Origin: a virus
DNA length: 64,000 bases
Direction: 5' to 3' (one strand)
Virus record (IMG/VR): IMGVR_UViG_3300033821_000019
Span: 1-64,000 of that record
Positions 25,474-34,669 of this stretch are shown in pieces. The stretch's first letter is position 1. Every line of letters begins with the position of its first letter. The position numbers were made by a program, and so were the translations under genes. The notes under the pieces were generated by a model, which was not told the DNA's origin, made no database searches, and saw only the letters and a program-made list of their open reading frames with translations.

Positions 25474-25986
25474 CTACTTCACATGATACGGTTTGATAAC
25501 TGAATCATCCAACATCCTTCTCATGCCTGAAGACAGCCTTAATAGTTTCACTACCTTGCTTCGCAGAAAAGGCTTGTCTTTGAAATCTGTCTCCGAATCC
25601 TGTACACACTTTAAAAAAGCGTCCGTTTCTTTGGCATATTGGGCTATCTTGGCATTGAAACTCTGCGCAGCGTTGATAACCTTTTTTTGCGTTTGTTCTT
25701 TCTTTTCCTCCTCTTGCTTCTGCTTTACTTCGCTTAATTTCTCAAGACTTTTGGCTTTCTTCAACTTGCGTTGTTCAAACTGTGTGTTGACCAATGCCGT
25801 TCTTTGTTCATGGCGCTCTTTCGCTTCTTCCATTTGACGAAGCAAAGGATGACCGGGCGGCAAATCAGCCAAATCACCTAAATTTCTTACTCTTTCACCC
25901 TTTTCCTCACCAGCAAGCGTTTCTTCTGCTTTCTTGACTGCCGCAACTAAACCAGCGTCAAGCTTTTTAATCGGTGCTGTGGCCAT
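25474..25986 (-). CDS. Coiled-coil hypothetical protein (170 aa)
   Basis: The chain is mostly helical: LDAGLVAAVKKAEETLAGEE at the start and a long K/E/Q coiled coil at about 55-100. The C-terminal 60 residues form a different helical domain (KIAQYAKETDAFLKCVQDSE; KVVKLLRLSSGMRRMLDD). It starts two bases before the stop of the upstream gene region ends, so it is co-translated. Possibly a head-completion or internal protein; unknown. Confidence 0.6.
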   Translation of the reverse strand: MATAPIKKLDAGLVAAVKKAEETLAGEEKGERVRNLGDLADLPPGHPLLRQMEEAKERHEQRTALVNTQFEQRKLKKAKSLEKLSEVKQKQEEEKKEQTQKKVINAAQSFNAKIAQYAKETDAFLKCVQDSETDFKDKPFLRSKVVKLLRLSSGMRRMLDDSVIKPYHVK

Positions 25987-25987
25987 G

Positions 25988-26590
25988 TTACACGCTTTGT
26001 CCTAATATAATGTAGTCACCTTCATCATCATGGCTTGTCTTGAATAGACAATAACCATTCCATGCATGAGCCGGTGTCTCCTTTTCCGAAGTAAACAAAC
26101 CATTTTCACTAATGTACAAATCCGCTCCCGGCGTATAAACCAATGGAGCACCTAGAACGGGATTATGTCGTTTTGCTTTGTTCAACTTCTCAAACCAATA
26201 AACCTTAAAAATACCTTCTGAAGCAATACACGCTACTGCTACACGAGTACCAGCACTTTGCAACAACCCTTGTTTATCAAAAGAATATTGTATACCAGCA
26301 TCTTTAGCAGTCCAATCCTTGTGCGTATCTCCACCGGGCCTACCATTAGTATCCCACATATCAGATAATTGTTCTACTGGCTGTTTGTGTTGTGGGCCAT
26401 AAAGCATGAAACCAAGATTGCGTCCTGTTTCATCAGTTCTCTCTACACGACAAACAGCCCTGCTATAATTTGATGCTGGCGTGGCAACTATCCTAACCCA
26501 TGTACCGGCAACCCAACCATTTGACATATTGCCAGAAGGCTCTACAGGCAATGTTACTTCGCCAGATAATTGATATACTTGGTCGCCCAA
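25988..26590 (-). CDS. Beta-rich hypothetical virion-type protein (200 aa)
   Basis: Probably a TTG start with AGAAGGAG upstream. The protein is rich in aromatic residues, glycine and short strands (NGWVAGTWVRIVATPASNY; GTRVAVACIASEGIFKVYW). This looks like a beta-sandwich structural protein such as a head-tail connector or fibre-associated protein. No family recognised. Confidence 0.55.
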   Translation of the reverse strand: MGDQVYQLSGEVTLPVEPSGNMSNGWVAGTWVRIVATPASNYSRAVCRVERTDETGRNLGFMLYGPQHKQPVEQLSDMWDTNGRPGGDTHKDWTAKDAGIQYSFDKQGLLQSAGTRVAVACIASEGIFKVYWFEKLNKAKRHNPVLGAPLVYTPGADLYISENGLFTSEKETPAHAWNGYCLFKTSHDDEGDYIILGQSV

Positions 26591-26646
26591 AATTCATACT
26601 CCTTCTGGCCACACTACATATTATCAATTATCAACTTATTATCTAA

Positions 26647-27399
26647 TCACTCTTTCAGATTCATTATTTTTCCATCTTTTATATAGCCCTTTTCCAAATC
26701 CGGCAGTAAATAGTGTTTTCTTAGTGTAGCTGGCCCATGTCCTACTTTTTCTGCCACATTTTTGATAATCTCATTAAACTTCTTTTGCCGGTCTTTTTCT
26801 TCCTTGATACTGTTTTGGCGCTTCAAGCATTCTATTACCATGCGGTTTGCTGAGTAACCGCGCATATCTTTGGCAGTCACTTCAAACTCATCAAGGTAAC
26901 GATTGATTTTGTCGGCTTTGATTTTGAATCCGTCTTTCGTCACCATCACGAAAGAATCAGGCTTATCTGCTCTCTTTAACAGTCCTGACAATATTTTGGC
27001 TATGGTTTCATTAGTGAATTCTTTTTCATGCTCTACAGACGACTTGCCTACATAATTCAGCATTACTTTGGAACCTTCGACTTTAATATGTTTCTTCTTC
27101 AAACCAGTGATGCCAACATGGTCTTCTTCTGCTGATGCATCATTGCCCACACGCTCCGCTGTCTTATCCATCATGGCCACAACCAATGCAGTTAATTGTG
27201 TCTTTTCATCTTCGTTTTTTAAATCACGTGTCACTTTGTTTCTCAGACCTTGTATATTCTGAGAAATCGTATGCACCGCGTCTATCTTTTTCTTGGCACG
27301 CTCTTTCTCTGCGTCTGTTAAATCTTTAGCTTTGCCAAATTCACCGCGCAGTAATTTGGCGACATGCAAAAGTTCTCTAGCTATGTGTATTTTATTCAT
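26647..27399 (-). CDS. Helix-tagged type IB DNA topoisomerase
   Basis: A protein of 250 residues. The N-terminus MNKIHIARELLHVAKLLRG is the shared tag. The rest is the catalytic domain of a poxvirus-like type IB topoisomerase, which relaxes DNA supercoils through a 3'-phosphotyrosine intermediate. All five catalytic residues can be placed by comparison with vaccinia enzyme motifs: R83 (TAERVGN), K119 (YVGKSS hairpin), R180 (TAKDMRGY), H221 (VGHGPA) and nucleophile Y230 (LRKHYLLP). The flanking VGITGLKKKHIKV block is typical. The usual N-terminal DNA clamp is replaced by the tag, so it may work as a minimal enzyme. Four bases separate it from the terminase gene. A role on packaged or incoming DNA is inferred. 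Confidence 0.88.
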   Translation of the reverse strand: MNKIHIARELLHVAKLLRGEFGKAKDLTDAEKERAKKKIDAVHTISQNIQGLRNKVTRDLKNEDEKTQLTALVVAMMDKTAERVGNDASAEEDHVGITGLKKKHIKVEGSKVMLNYVGKSSVEHEKEFTNETIAKILSGLLKRADKPDSFVMVTKDGFKIKADKINRYLDEFEVTAKDMRGYSANRMVIECLKRQNSIKEEKDRQKKFNEIIKNVAEKVGHGPATLRKHYLLPDLEKGYIKDGKIMNLKE

Positions 27400-27402
27400 T
27401 GT

Positions 27403-30400
27403 TTAGTACATCCTACCATGTGGAGAGTTTCTTCCACCAAAACTCTTGCCACCAATCAAAGGACGCTGCAAATTAATGCCATGTTTCAATATTTTGTTCG
27501 CAGCAAAACTGTTTAATGAACTAGTTCCTACAGCTTGTTGACCCGATACTATAACTGCGCCGTTTTTGCCCACAAGAGAAGTAATATTAGCCGGTCTTTG
27601 TTTGTAGTTGGTATAACATTCCCAAATAGCTCTGGCGATAGCGTCTGAAATGTCATCATGCGAGCCAGCCTTTTTAGGCGCTCGTACAATAATTCTGTTT
27701 TTAGCTTTTCTCTCGGCTTCCAAACTCAACAATTCTGGAATCGCTATGGGATGGTCTATCAGTTCTACCATACCTGCCGCATATAAGTCTTTGAATATCA
27801 TGTAGATTTCGCTATTCAAAGTTTCAGTCACGTTCTCCATATGAAACTGTTTTAGATTCATTTCATACAATTTTTCCATCAAACTATAGCCATTGAATTG
27901 GTCAAACCATCCTGATTTGATAGGGAACCACTTTACCAATTCTTGAATTTCTTTGGCCATGTCAGAGACTTGTATCAATTCCTGTTTGGCAAATTTATTG
28001 CAACTGGAATATATGCTTTGGTCACGCTCCCAAACATCGGAAGAACCTGAGTAAAATACATCAGCATAATCAACAATGATTTTATTAGTCGCATCTTCTT
28101 TATGAACAATACCTATGGCTGCTCCGTCATTCTTAATGCCCAAGTCAATTCCCATGAAGTAAGTAGTGCCCACCTGACCACGACTAGACATTGTTCTGTT
28201 AACGTTGATGCACTTCTTAAATTCATTTTCGTCCTCAATCCATGCGGTGATTGAATCGCTGAACTCACCACCATATTCGCACATGAAACCAACTCTATTC
28301 CTGCGTCGTTCTGTCTTGAGTACAACAGGGTCTACTTGCGGGTTTACCATAGCTGAATACATTTTGAACATCAACGTAGTATCGTTTTCATCAAAACTTT
28401 CCAAATAACGGTCATAGAACTTGCCGTATTTGGCATAAGGCGAACTGATACAAATAATCTTACCTTCACCTCTAAAAGTAGTTGTTGAAGGTGTCAAGGC
28501 TTTATAGACTTCATCACCTGAAAATCTACCACCATTGTCAATGAAGAATGCCATTTCGTCCATGATAACCGTAAGAGCATTTCTACCACGCAAAGAGTTA
28601 GATGAACAACCACCAGCCAAACAAGTTAATGAAGCTACCTTTCTTCCAGCAACCTTCATATCTGTATCAGTCTGAAGATTGAAATATGACTGTGTTCTGT
28701 TGACAGTTCTATCACGCAAATATGGGCAATTCATAGATAACTTCATAGTTTGGTCAAATACCACGCCTGCCTGTTCGTCTGTTGGAGCCACATTCATAAT
28801 GACAATGGATTGCTGTGGAGGGAAATTATAATAAGAAGAAGGGTCACCACGTTTAATCAGCTTATACAATTCATAAGCTGATATGCAAGAAGACATTGTG
28901 CTATTATGAGAAATAATATCACCACCTATAATGTGTGTGTCATCAACACATAAATCTATAGTTTGCAATTCGCCAACCTGTTTTATTGATTTAACAGCAT
29001 CCCACAGTACGTCAGAACAACACATATCTATTATGAATTTATCATTCAATTTCTCTCCATACGCTATTGCTTTATATCTTGTGGGGGCATATTGAGGACG
29101 AATTCTGCATTTATCTTCTGGTCCAATAATGTCTCTATGTGATAGACTGGCTTCATCGCGTAACCGTTCTATTCTGTTAACTACTCCTTTTGGCAATGTA
29201 TAACAAAGATTTGTAGTATTCTTTGCATTGCTTCTTAGATTAACAACTTGTTTAACTTTTTCTTCCTTCAAAAAGATATTTATTTCTGTTTGAAAATTTC
29301 TTAAAGACGACATCTCATATATGCTTAATGTATTCGCATGAAATCTTTTTCCATTGCAAAGAGCCATCTTTTCAGTCAATGATGTTAAAATTCCAAATTT
29401 AAGAAGAAGATGCTTTAATCCTTGGACAAGATTATCAGAAGCGGAACAATATCCGATTTCATGTCCAGTAGCCCAACCATCACAAGAATATATTCTTGAA
29501 ATGAATGCTGAAATTTCTTCTTTTGGTGCTTGTAAAATACATTCTGGTACAAATTTATGTTTTGACTTATACCCAAATACTCCTATTTCTTGCAACCATA
29601 ATTTGACTTGATTTATATGTCTCTTCTTTTTCCCATCTTTATGAGTAATACTATATCCGTAATTTTTCTTGCCTCTTTTCTTAATTAAGTAACCGGGGAA
29701 TTCAATATCAAGTATTGACTGAATTTCTTCTACTTTTTTAATATCTTTTGTAGTGAACCCGACATCACATGTTATGCCTCCATCACCTAACAAATAACCC
29801 AATAACTTTGCTCTATTAATTCCAATCGTCTTTTGTCCGAACATAGCATTCGATTTAGCGACAGCTATTCTGTCACTAATTTTTAGCTCGCTCAAATCAA
29901 TAAATTTTGGTTGTTCCCAATCATCCCTCCAAACTAAATAAGGATGATTGCCAGATGATATTTCTTCAATGCCTGTTTGTGTCTTCAATTTATAGCAAGG
30001 TTTAACTCCATTATCCCAAATCTTAAAATCATAAGTAATGCTCTTCACTAAATTATCTGGTTTGTATGTAGTGATTCCAACTTTTTCTTTATTATTTTTT
30101 CTTTTTAGCAGTTCTCCAAAAGTAATAGAACCAACAGTAGTCGGTATTAAATCATTAACATATCTACATTTTCCTGCTCTTCTTCCAAGTACCAATACCA
30201 ATTCACGAAATTGCATACCTTCTATTGTATCGGTATTACATCTTTTTTCATGGTATAGCCACTTCAAAAAGGCTTTCTCGGTGAAGCGATAAAGAATTTT
30301 GTCATTGACCAAATCAGGAACTTCGATAGTTTCTTCTGTGTCGTCTAATTTCAATCCATAATAGCATTTTAAGATGAAACGCTGTGCTGGAAACAGCTTG

Positions 30401-30510
30401 ATGCCTAATCCCCAAGGAGCTTCGATAAAAGTGATAGCATCAACAATATCAGTATTGTTGCCGGTCAAAAAGGATTCGGCAAGCTTCTTCATAAAGTCGT
30501 CGTTTGCCAT
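27403..30510 (-). CDS. terL: Terminase large subunit precursor with intein
   Basis: Start at 30508-30510 (AGAGGAT upstream) gives a 1035-residue precursor. The N-extein ends in the Walker A motif VLGRRAGK and the C-extein resumes STMSSCISAYELYK, so the spliced P-loop reads GRRAGKS. Further ATPase motifs are VIMDEMAFF (Walker B) and ICISSPYAKYG (coupling motif). The nuclease domain shows GIDLGIKNDG, WFDQFNGYS and HDDISDAIARA, which supply the acidic metal ligands. The enzyme packages DNA through the portal. The final product would have about 613 residues, a normal size. It is followed by the topoisomerase, an unusual partner. Confidence 0.93.
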   Translation of the reverse strand: MANDDFMKKLAESFLTGNNTDIVDAITFIEAPWGLGIKLFPAQRFILKCYYGLKLDDTEETIEVPDLVNDKILYRFTEKAFLKWLYHEKRCNTDTIEGMQFRELVLVLGRRAGKCRYVNDLIPTTVGSITFGELLKRKNNKEKVGITTYKPDNLVKSITYDFKIWDNGVKPCYKLKTQTGIEEISSGNHPYLVWRDDWEQPKFIDLSELKISDRIAVAKSNAMFGQKTIGINRAKLLGYLLGDGGITCDVGFTTKDIKKVEEIQSILDIEFPGYLIKKRGKKNYGYSITHKDGKKKRHINQVKLWLQEIGVFGYKSKHKFVPECILQAPKEEISAFISRIYSCDGWATGHEIGYCSASDNLVQGLKHLLLKFGILTSLTEKMALCNGKRFHANTLSIYEMSSLRNFQTEINIFLKEEKVKQVVNLRSNAKNTTNLCYTLPKGVVNRIERLRDEASLSHRDIIGPEDKCRIRPQYAPTRYKAIAYGEKLNDKFIIDMCCSDVLWDAVKSIKQVGELQTIDLCVDDTHIIGGDIISHNSTMSSCISAYELYKLIKRGDPSSYYNFPPQQSIVIMNVAPTDEQAGVVFDQTMKLSMNCPYLRDRTVNRTQSYFNLQTDTDMKVAGRKVASLTCLAGGCSSNSLRGRNALTVIMDEMAFFIDNGGRFSGDEVYKALTPSTTTFRGEGKIICISSPYAKYGKFYDRYLESFDENDTTLMFKMYSAMVNPQVDPVVLKTERRRNRVGFMCEYGGEFSDSITAWIEDENEFKKCINVNRTMSSRGQVGTTYFMGIDLGIKNDGAAIGIVHKEDATNKIIVDYADVFYSGSSDVWERDQSIYSSCNKFAKQELIQVSDMAKEIQELVKWFPIKSGWFDQFNGYSLMEKLYEMNLKQFHMENVTETLNSEIYMIFKDLYAAGMVELIDHPIAIPELLSLEAERKAKNRIIVRAPKKAGSHDDISDAIARAIWECYTNYKQRPANITSLVGKNGAVIVSGQQAVGTSSLNSFAANKILKHGINLQRPLIGGKSFGGRNSPHGRMY
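28903..30168 (-). mobile_element. LAGLIDADG-containing intein in the terminase Walker A motif
   Basis: A 422-residue intein from Cys1 (codon 30166-30168) to terminal Asn (28903-28905), followed by Ser+1. It begins CRYVNDLIPTTVGSITFGEL, has SSGNHPYLVW (block B), LLGYLLGDGGIT and ISRIYSCDGWATG (two LAGLIDADG-type motifs), and ends HIIGGDIISHN. All splice residues are present. Insertion after the P-loop lysine makes the terminase inactive until splicing. Confidence 0.95.
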
Positions 30511-30591
30511 TATCCTCTCCCTGAAACAAATTTGCAGAAGGCACCTTTTAACAGAAAGCACCTTCTGCAAATCACCTCCTAAAAACGGTGC

Positions 30592-31095
30592 TTACTTAAT
30601 CCAAACGTTGCCATAACTCTTCAATGCTTTATCCTTGCTCAAGAACTTACCACAACCATCTGATAGACCGCCCAAAAATGCCTTGATATAACCAACTTGT
30701 TCTGCCTTCAAAAACGTTCCAGCATCAGGAATCGGCAACATTGCATCCAATGCTACTGAAATCGCCAAAATAGCCTCTTTAACTTCATCCTTCACGTTTT
30801 TGAACAATGAAGCGTCAATCATTTGTTGCACTTCTGCTGACGAAGGCAACGTATCTCCGCTTAAATAAGGGAGTAGAACATCGCCAATGTTCTGTTTCAA
30901 TGCAGCAGCACACTCACCAGCCGAAGCCGCATCCTTCTTTGCCCACTGTTGTAGACCATAAAAAGCGCCATTGCTACCAGCCAACTTCAATCCGGCAGTA
31001 ATAATAGCAGGGTCAATCTTTGGAGCATCACAACCCGGAATTACAACCAAAGCACCACCAACTGCTGCTGCACCTAAGAACATTCTGCGGTCCAT
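30592..31095 (-). CDS. Putative Tat-type lipoprotein
   Basis: Start at 31093-31095 fits the AGGAGG spacing best. The N-terminus MDRRMFLGAAAVGGALVVIPGC has a twin-arginine-like RRMFLG motif, a hydrophobic stretch and a lipobox-like VIPGC with Cys22. The mature part is helical and small-residue-rich, about 145 residues (ASAGECAAALKQNIGDVLLP). It may be exported and lipid-anchored in the infected cell, for instance in superinfection exclusion, but the function is unknown. Its position next to terL is unusual for such a protein. Confidence 0.6.
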   Translation of the reverse strand: MDRRMFLGAAAVGGALVVIPGCDAPKIDPAIITAGLKLAGSNGAFYGLQQWAKKDAASAGECAAALKQNIGDVLLPYLSGDTLPSSAEVQQMIDASLFKNVKDEVKEAILAISVALDAMLPIPDAGTFLKAEQVGYIKAFLGGLSDGCGKFLSKDKALKSYGNVWIK

Positions 31096-31136
31096 ATTCA
31101 TTTCCTCCTAATTTTGTCTGCGTGTTAGCAGAACGG

Positions 31137-31721
31137 TTATTTTTGCAACCCACTAAGAGCGGTAATTTCTTCTCTTAGTTCTTTTTTCCAATTGTCCATA
31201 CTGGCACCCAAGTTCCTGAAAAATACGTCCGATACTTCGTCTTGATAGTTCAAGTTCTTAAAGGTCTTCCTTACCTTGCCCATAAAATATTGAAACACTA
31301 TTCTCATGGACGGGGAATCTAAATCTATGCCATGTTCTTTCTCAAACAACTGCTTCGCCTGTGCTGCTTTGATAACCTGTGCAAGAACTGCCGCCCGTTT
31401 TTCCGAAATAATCGTTGCATCTCTCAAACTGCCATTTTGCGTAGCGATTAGTTCATTGCCCAATAAATTATCTGTCTCTTTAATCACTTCATCTATTAAA
31501 GCAGTTACAAGGCTTTCAATATTGTCTTTTCCTTCTAACTTCAATCTTTCAGAAAGACTAGAAACGCCATTGTGGTATTTCTTTACTAATTGGTCACGAT
31601 GTTCCACCACATCATGAGGGACGTGATTTAATTTGTCAGGCGGTAATACTTCCACTGCCTGTGTTGTTTGCAATGGAAACGTTATATCTGCTTTATCAAA
31701 CTCGTTTTTTTCTTCATTCAT
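31137..31721 (-). CDS. Hypothetical protein (194 aa), helical
   Basis: Mostly helical, with DNIESLVTALIDEVIKETDNLL in the middle and RDATIISEKRAAVLAQVIKA afterwards, and a C-terminal region rich in W, K and E. It could be a terminase small subunit, since it lies upstream of terL and has a length in that range, but no helix-turn-helix is clear. Good AGGAAG ribosome site. Confidence 0.55.
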   Translation of the reverse strand: MNEEKNEFDKADITFPLQTTQAVEVLPPDKLNHVPHDVVEHRDQLVKKYHNGVSSLSERLKLEGKDNIESLVTALIDEVIKETDNLLGNELIATQNGSLRDATIISEKRAAVLAQVIKAAQAKQLFEKEHGIDLDSPSMRIVFQYFMGKVRKTFKNLNYQDEVSDVFFRNLGASMDNWKKELREEITALSGLQK

Positions 31722-31733
31722 ATTGTCTTCCTA

Positions 31734-33143
31734 TTAGAAGTCGAAACTACCCTTGTTGTCTACATCCAATTTTTTAGCTTCCTTCTTCTGCTTTGCTATT
31801 TGAATTATATCCGTATCCTTGAACTCCTCTTCCATAAATGTAGAAGGGTCAATGTCAATTTCACACATTGGCGTAGACAATTCTATCTCATTATCAACCG
31901 GACTTTCACAAATATCAAGTGGTGCCATAGCCGAATCGTCATTGATATCTACCTCTGTAAATAAGTCGGGATTGACAGCATTGACATCAAGTTGTTCTAC
32001 AGTGGAATCTTCATTAACATTTATGTCTGAGAACAATGAAGGATTTACCGGGTTCACGTCAAGTTCTGGCTCTACAGTGTTGTCAATTACATTTACATCA
32101 GAGAACAACGAAGGATTTGTCGGGTCTACATCCAGTTCTGCGTTTGCTTTTTTGTCTACTTTCACTGGAACTTCCGGCAATGATACTTCTTTGATATCGG
32201 GGTCTACTACCATCTTGCCTACTTCAAGAGTTGACATCTTTGGTGTTTCTGAAATCTTCAACTCTGCTTTCTTAACGGCCTTTAAAACTTGAACTACGAG
32301 TTTAGAAGCCTTGACAACATGCTCTTTGCTATCTACTCTTTCCGCATACTTTTTATCTTCGGCGTGTTTCCTCTTTTCAATGAGCTTGAATGCACACTTG
32401 AGTTGCTGATAAGGCTTCAAGGAAGACTTGCGTATAGCTTCAACATCGTCTTCTGTGATATTGCCAACAGTGGCCAAATCAATCAAGGTGTCATTTTTCC
32501 AATGTTCATCTACATCCTGATAACCAGCCATAATAGGCATCATCAATTCTTTGCAATATGCCACTGTGCCGGGTTCTTTATCTTCTTCGGCATTCAAGAA
32601 AGAATCAACGGCATTCTTAGAAGAATTGACTATTTTGGAGGACAGGATTTCTTTTGAACCCATTGGTAAATTCACAACGTCTTTCTTATAGCCAAGTACA
32701 TATTTCACAAATCTCTTGTATGGAGATTGCGAAACATCAACCAAAGCAGCTTGTATGTCTTTATATCCAGTCACGTCCACAGCTATACATCCCAAAATAC
32801 CTTCACTAGCCAAGACAGGCTTGAGATGGGGGATAGCCAAATCTACATCTTTCTTGGCATAGCTGTCATACAATTGTTTCATGACGCCAGCGGCCATTTG
32901 ACCCTGATTCAGATAATTTCTCGCCTTTTGTACAATGACAGACGTATTGTTTCTGTCAACGGGAGTAGGAACTATCTGTTCTTGTTTTTCGGCATATTTG
33001 GGGTCAATGTCTTGAGTGCCCCATTGCACTTCAAGGTCATCTTTTTTGTTATTGTCCTTGTCTTTTGGCTCAAAACCTTCTTCATTTAACAACCATTGGA
33101 AGTCGTTAAGCGAGCCTTCCTTCAGCATAGACTTTAAGTTCAT
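31734..33143 (-). CDS. Hypothetical protein with acidic NPSLF repeats (469 aa)
   Basis: Residues 1-300 appear folded and helical; residues about 340-430 hold three to four copies of LDVNPxNPSLFSDxNV. Such short linear repeats with a conserved L-F pair may dock onto another virion protein. The C-terminal part is acidic with EIDIDPSTFMEEEF, a weaker repeat, then a lysine-rich end. The gene is near terL and its role is unknown. Confidence 0.55.
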   Translation of the reverse strand: MNLKSMLKEGSLNDFQWLLNEEGFEPKDKDNNKKDDLEVQWGTQDIDPKYAEKQEQIVPTPVDRNNTSVIVQKARNYLNQGQMAAGVMKQLYDSYAKKDVDLAIPHLKPVLASEGILGCIAVDVTGYKDIQAALVDVSQSPYKRFVKYVLGYKKDVVNLPMGSKEILSSKIVNSSKNAVDSFLNAEEDKEPGTVAYCKELMMPIMAGYQDVDEHWKNDTLIDLATVGNITEDDVEAIRKSSLKPYQQLKCAFKLIEKRKHAEDKKYAERVDSKEHVVKASKLVVQVLKAVKKAELKISETPKMSTLEVGKMVVDPDIKEVSLPEVPVKVDKKANAELDVDPTNPSLFSDVNVIDNTVEPELDVNPVNPSLFSDINVNEDSTVEQLDVNAVNPDLFTEVDINDDSAMAPLDICESPVDNEIELSTPMCEIDIDPSTFMEEEFKDTDIIQIAKQKKEAKKLDVDNKGSFDF

Positions 33144-33183
33144 CTTCTCGTCTCCTATTACTTTTGGCTATTGCCTATACCGT

Positions 33184-33441
33184 TTATTCTTCAGTTTCTT
33201 CCAATTCATCGGCAGACAAAATATCAGTGTCAAAAACTGGCGTTATGGATTTTTTATCTTTAGAGAGCTTCCACAAAGCATTAGTGGATTTGTGGATAAG
33301 CAAATTCTCTCCCGCCATGATGAATAACTCACGTGCCTTCTTTGTGTTTGGAAGGCTTGCTATTTTCTTCTTCTTGTTGACAATGGTTTCGTCAATACCA
33401 AGCGAGCTATGCCACTCAAAACTCTCTAAGAAGTCTTTCAT
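33184..33441 (-). CDS. Small hypothetical protein (85 aa)
   Basis: GGGGAG lies before the ATG. The protein has a basic middle (VNKKKKIASLPNTKKARELF) and an acidic end (DILSADELEETEE). It follows a T-rich promoter-like element by 57 bases, so it may be the first gene of a transcription unit containing the two genes downstream. Function unknown. Confidence 0.55.
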   Translation of the reverse strand: MKDFLESFEWHSSLGIDETIVNKKKKIASLPNTKKARELFIMAGENLLIHKSTNALWKLSKDKKSITPVFDTDILSADELEETEE

Positions 33442-33497
33442 AGGTGAACACTCCCCGCCCGAAGCTGTAAATAGACTAACCCCTACCCACTATTAAA

Positions 33498-33513
33498 TAT
33501 CAAAAAAATATGA
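33498..33513 (-). promoter_or_regulatory. Putative phage late promoter, T-rich class
   Basis: Minus-strand TCATATTTTTTTGATA, 57 bases before the start at 33441. It keeps the TCATA start and the T run of the shared element. Confidence 0.45.
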
Positions 33514-33520
33514 CGACTGC

Positions 33521-34069
33521 CTACTTTTTGTAGAAACGCCTTACGATATTGAGGTTGTCATGGATAAATGAGAAGATTTCATATACATCCCAATGCTTGT
33601 TCTTTTCCAACTGTTTAATAGCCTTTTCGTATTTATACCTTATTTTGATTTGTTGCTGCCGCAATATTTTCGATGTACAAGTCAAAGAAGTGGTGTAAAA
33701 CATAAGAGTCAAAATCTCAAGTATTTCAGGGTCATACATAGCACCTTTGATGTCTAAAAAGTTTAAATAGATATCCCTGATTTGATGCAAATAATGAATG
33801 AATTGAAGTCGCTTCCTGATTCGGCGGATGTCATAACACAAGGAAGGCTGGCTACGGTTCAGAATCTTTTGAACATGATTCTGTTTGAGCCGACTTATAA
33901 ACATCAAAAAAAGGATGTCGCGGTCTTTGTTGTTCAAAAACTTGAAGATGTGACCAAACTCTTTAGCCTGTTCTGCGCTAAAGGACGGCAAAGAAGACTT
34001 ACCTCTTTCCAAGCCGCTTTCGTTTGCGTCTAATCTTTCTAGGTTTTGTCCTACATACTTTATACGCAT
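33521..34069 (-). CDS. Putative sigma factor-like (region 4) regulator
   Basis: A basic protein of 182 residues. The segment FLNNKDRDILFLMFISRLKQNHVQKILNRSQPSLCYDIRRIRKRL at about residues 42-90 fits sigma-70 region 4: a helix ending in a turn, a first HTH helix, then a recognition helix with SQPSLCYDIRRI. A second helical unit follows and may be a repeat of the same design (LEILTLMFYTTSLTCTSKIL; IRYKYEKAIKQL). GGAGAAAA ribosome site. It overlaps the NusG-like gene by 71 bases. It could recognise the phage-specific promoter motifs, but this is a hypothesis. Confidence 0.5.
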   Translation of the reverse strand: MRIKYVGQNLERLDANESGLERGKSSLPSFSAEQAKEFGHIFKFLNNKDRDILFLMFISRLKQNHVQKILNRSQPSLCYDIRRIRKRLQFIHYLHQIRDIYLNFLDIKGAMYDPEILEILTLMFYTTSLTCTSKILRQQQIKIRYKYEKAIKQLEKNKHWDVYEIFSFIHDNLNIVRRFYKK

Positions 34070-34667
34070 TCCGTTTTCTCCGGCGTTTCGATACAGATAA
34101 TGGTTCAGATAGTTTCTTTAACAACCGCTTGTGATTTCTGAGAACATATGATATGTTGTTCTCTAACACAAGGTTACTACGGAACATAGTTTTAGTAAAC
34201 GACTTTGTATACAGTTTGAACATGACCTTGCATTTGTTGTTAGCCAATCGCTTGATTATAACGCCTTTCAGGTTCTTTAGGTAGCCTTCTTTTACAGTCA
34301 CAATATCACCTTCTTGCAATTGTTCCACGCTACTGAACTTAACTTGCATTGAGTTTTTGAATTTGTGTACTTCTTCGTCGGTCAAAAATGATGGATTCTC
34401 ATATGAATCCAACACTCCAAAAACCATATCATTGTCACGCAACTTGTCAATGTAGGTAAAATAGTTCCTCACCTTGACAAACAAATAGTTTTCCAACTGC
34501 ATCTCGTAATTTTCTTCGGAAAGTTTGTCGGCAATAATCACGACATCACAAAGGTCTTTACCAAATATATTGGTTAATTCGCTCTTGATAGCATCAACAG
34601 ATTTGTTACCCTTGAGATATTGGATATCTATACTGATACAAACCCATCTTGGCTCATTGTTGTTCAT
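33999..34667 (-). CDS. NusG/Spt5-like transcription factor
   Basis: Start at 34665-34667 or 34677-34679. Residues 6-95 fit an NGN domain: W-V-C-I-S-I at the first strand, an ENYLFVKVRNYF strand-helix, and VFGVLDSYENPSFLTDEEV, which is the position of the usual P-x-x-L/I-x-x-x-E segment. Residues 118-150 carry a KOW motif (QEGDIVTVKEGYLKNLKGVI). The C-terminus is a strongly basic tail (SKRRRKRNAYKV; KIRRKRKRLGKR), absent from NusG and able to bind nucleic acid. The protein probably binds RNA polymerase and alters pausing or termination on phage genes. Confidence 0.72.
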   Translation of the reverse strand: MNNNEPRWVCISIDIQYLKGNKSVDAIKSELTNIFGKDLCDVVIIADKLSEENYEMQLENYLFVKVRNYFTYIDKLRDNDMVFGVLDSYENPSFLTDEEVHKFKNSMQVKFSSVEQLQEGDIVTVKEGYLKNLKGVIIKRLANNKCKVMFKLYTKSFTKTMFRSNLVLENNISYVLRNHKRLLKKLSEPLSVSKRRRKRNAYKVCRTKPRKIRRKRKRLGKR

Positions 34668-34669
34668 GG

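Noticed and set aside
31137-31721. Terminase small subunit
   Set aside because: Position and size fit but no DNA-binding helix-turn-helix is visible; left as hypothetical.
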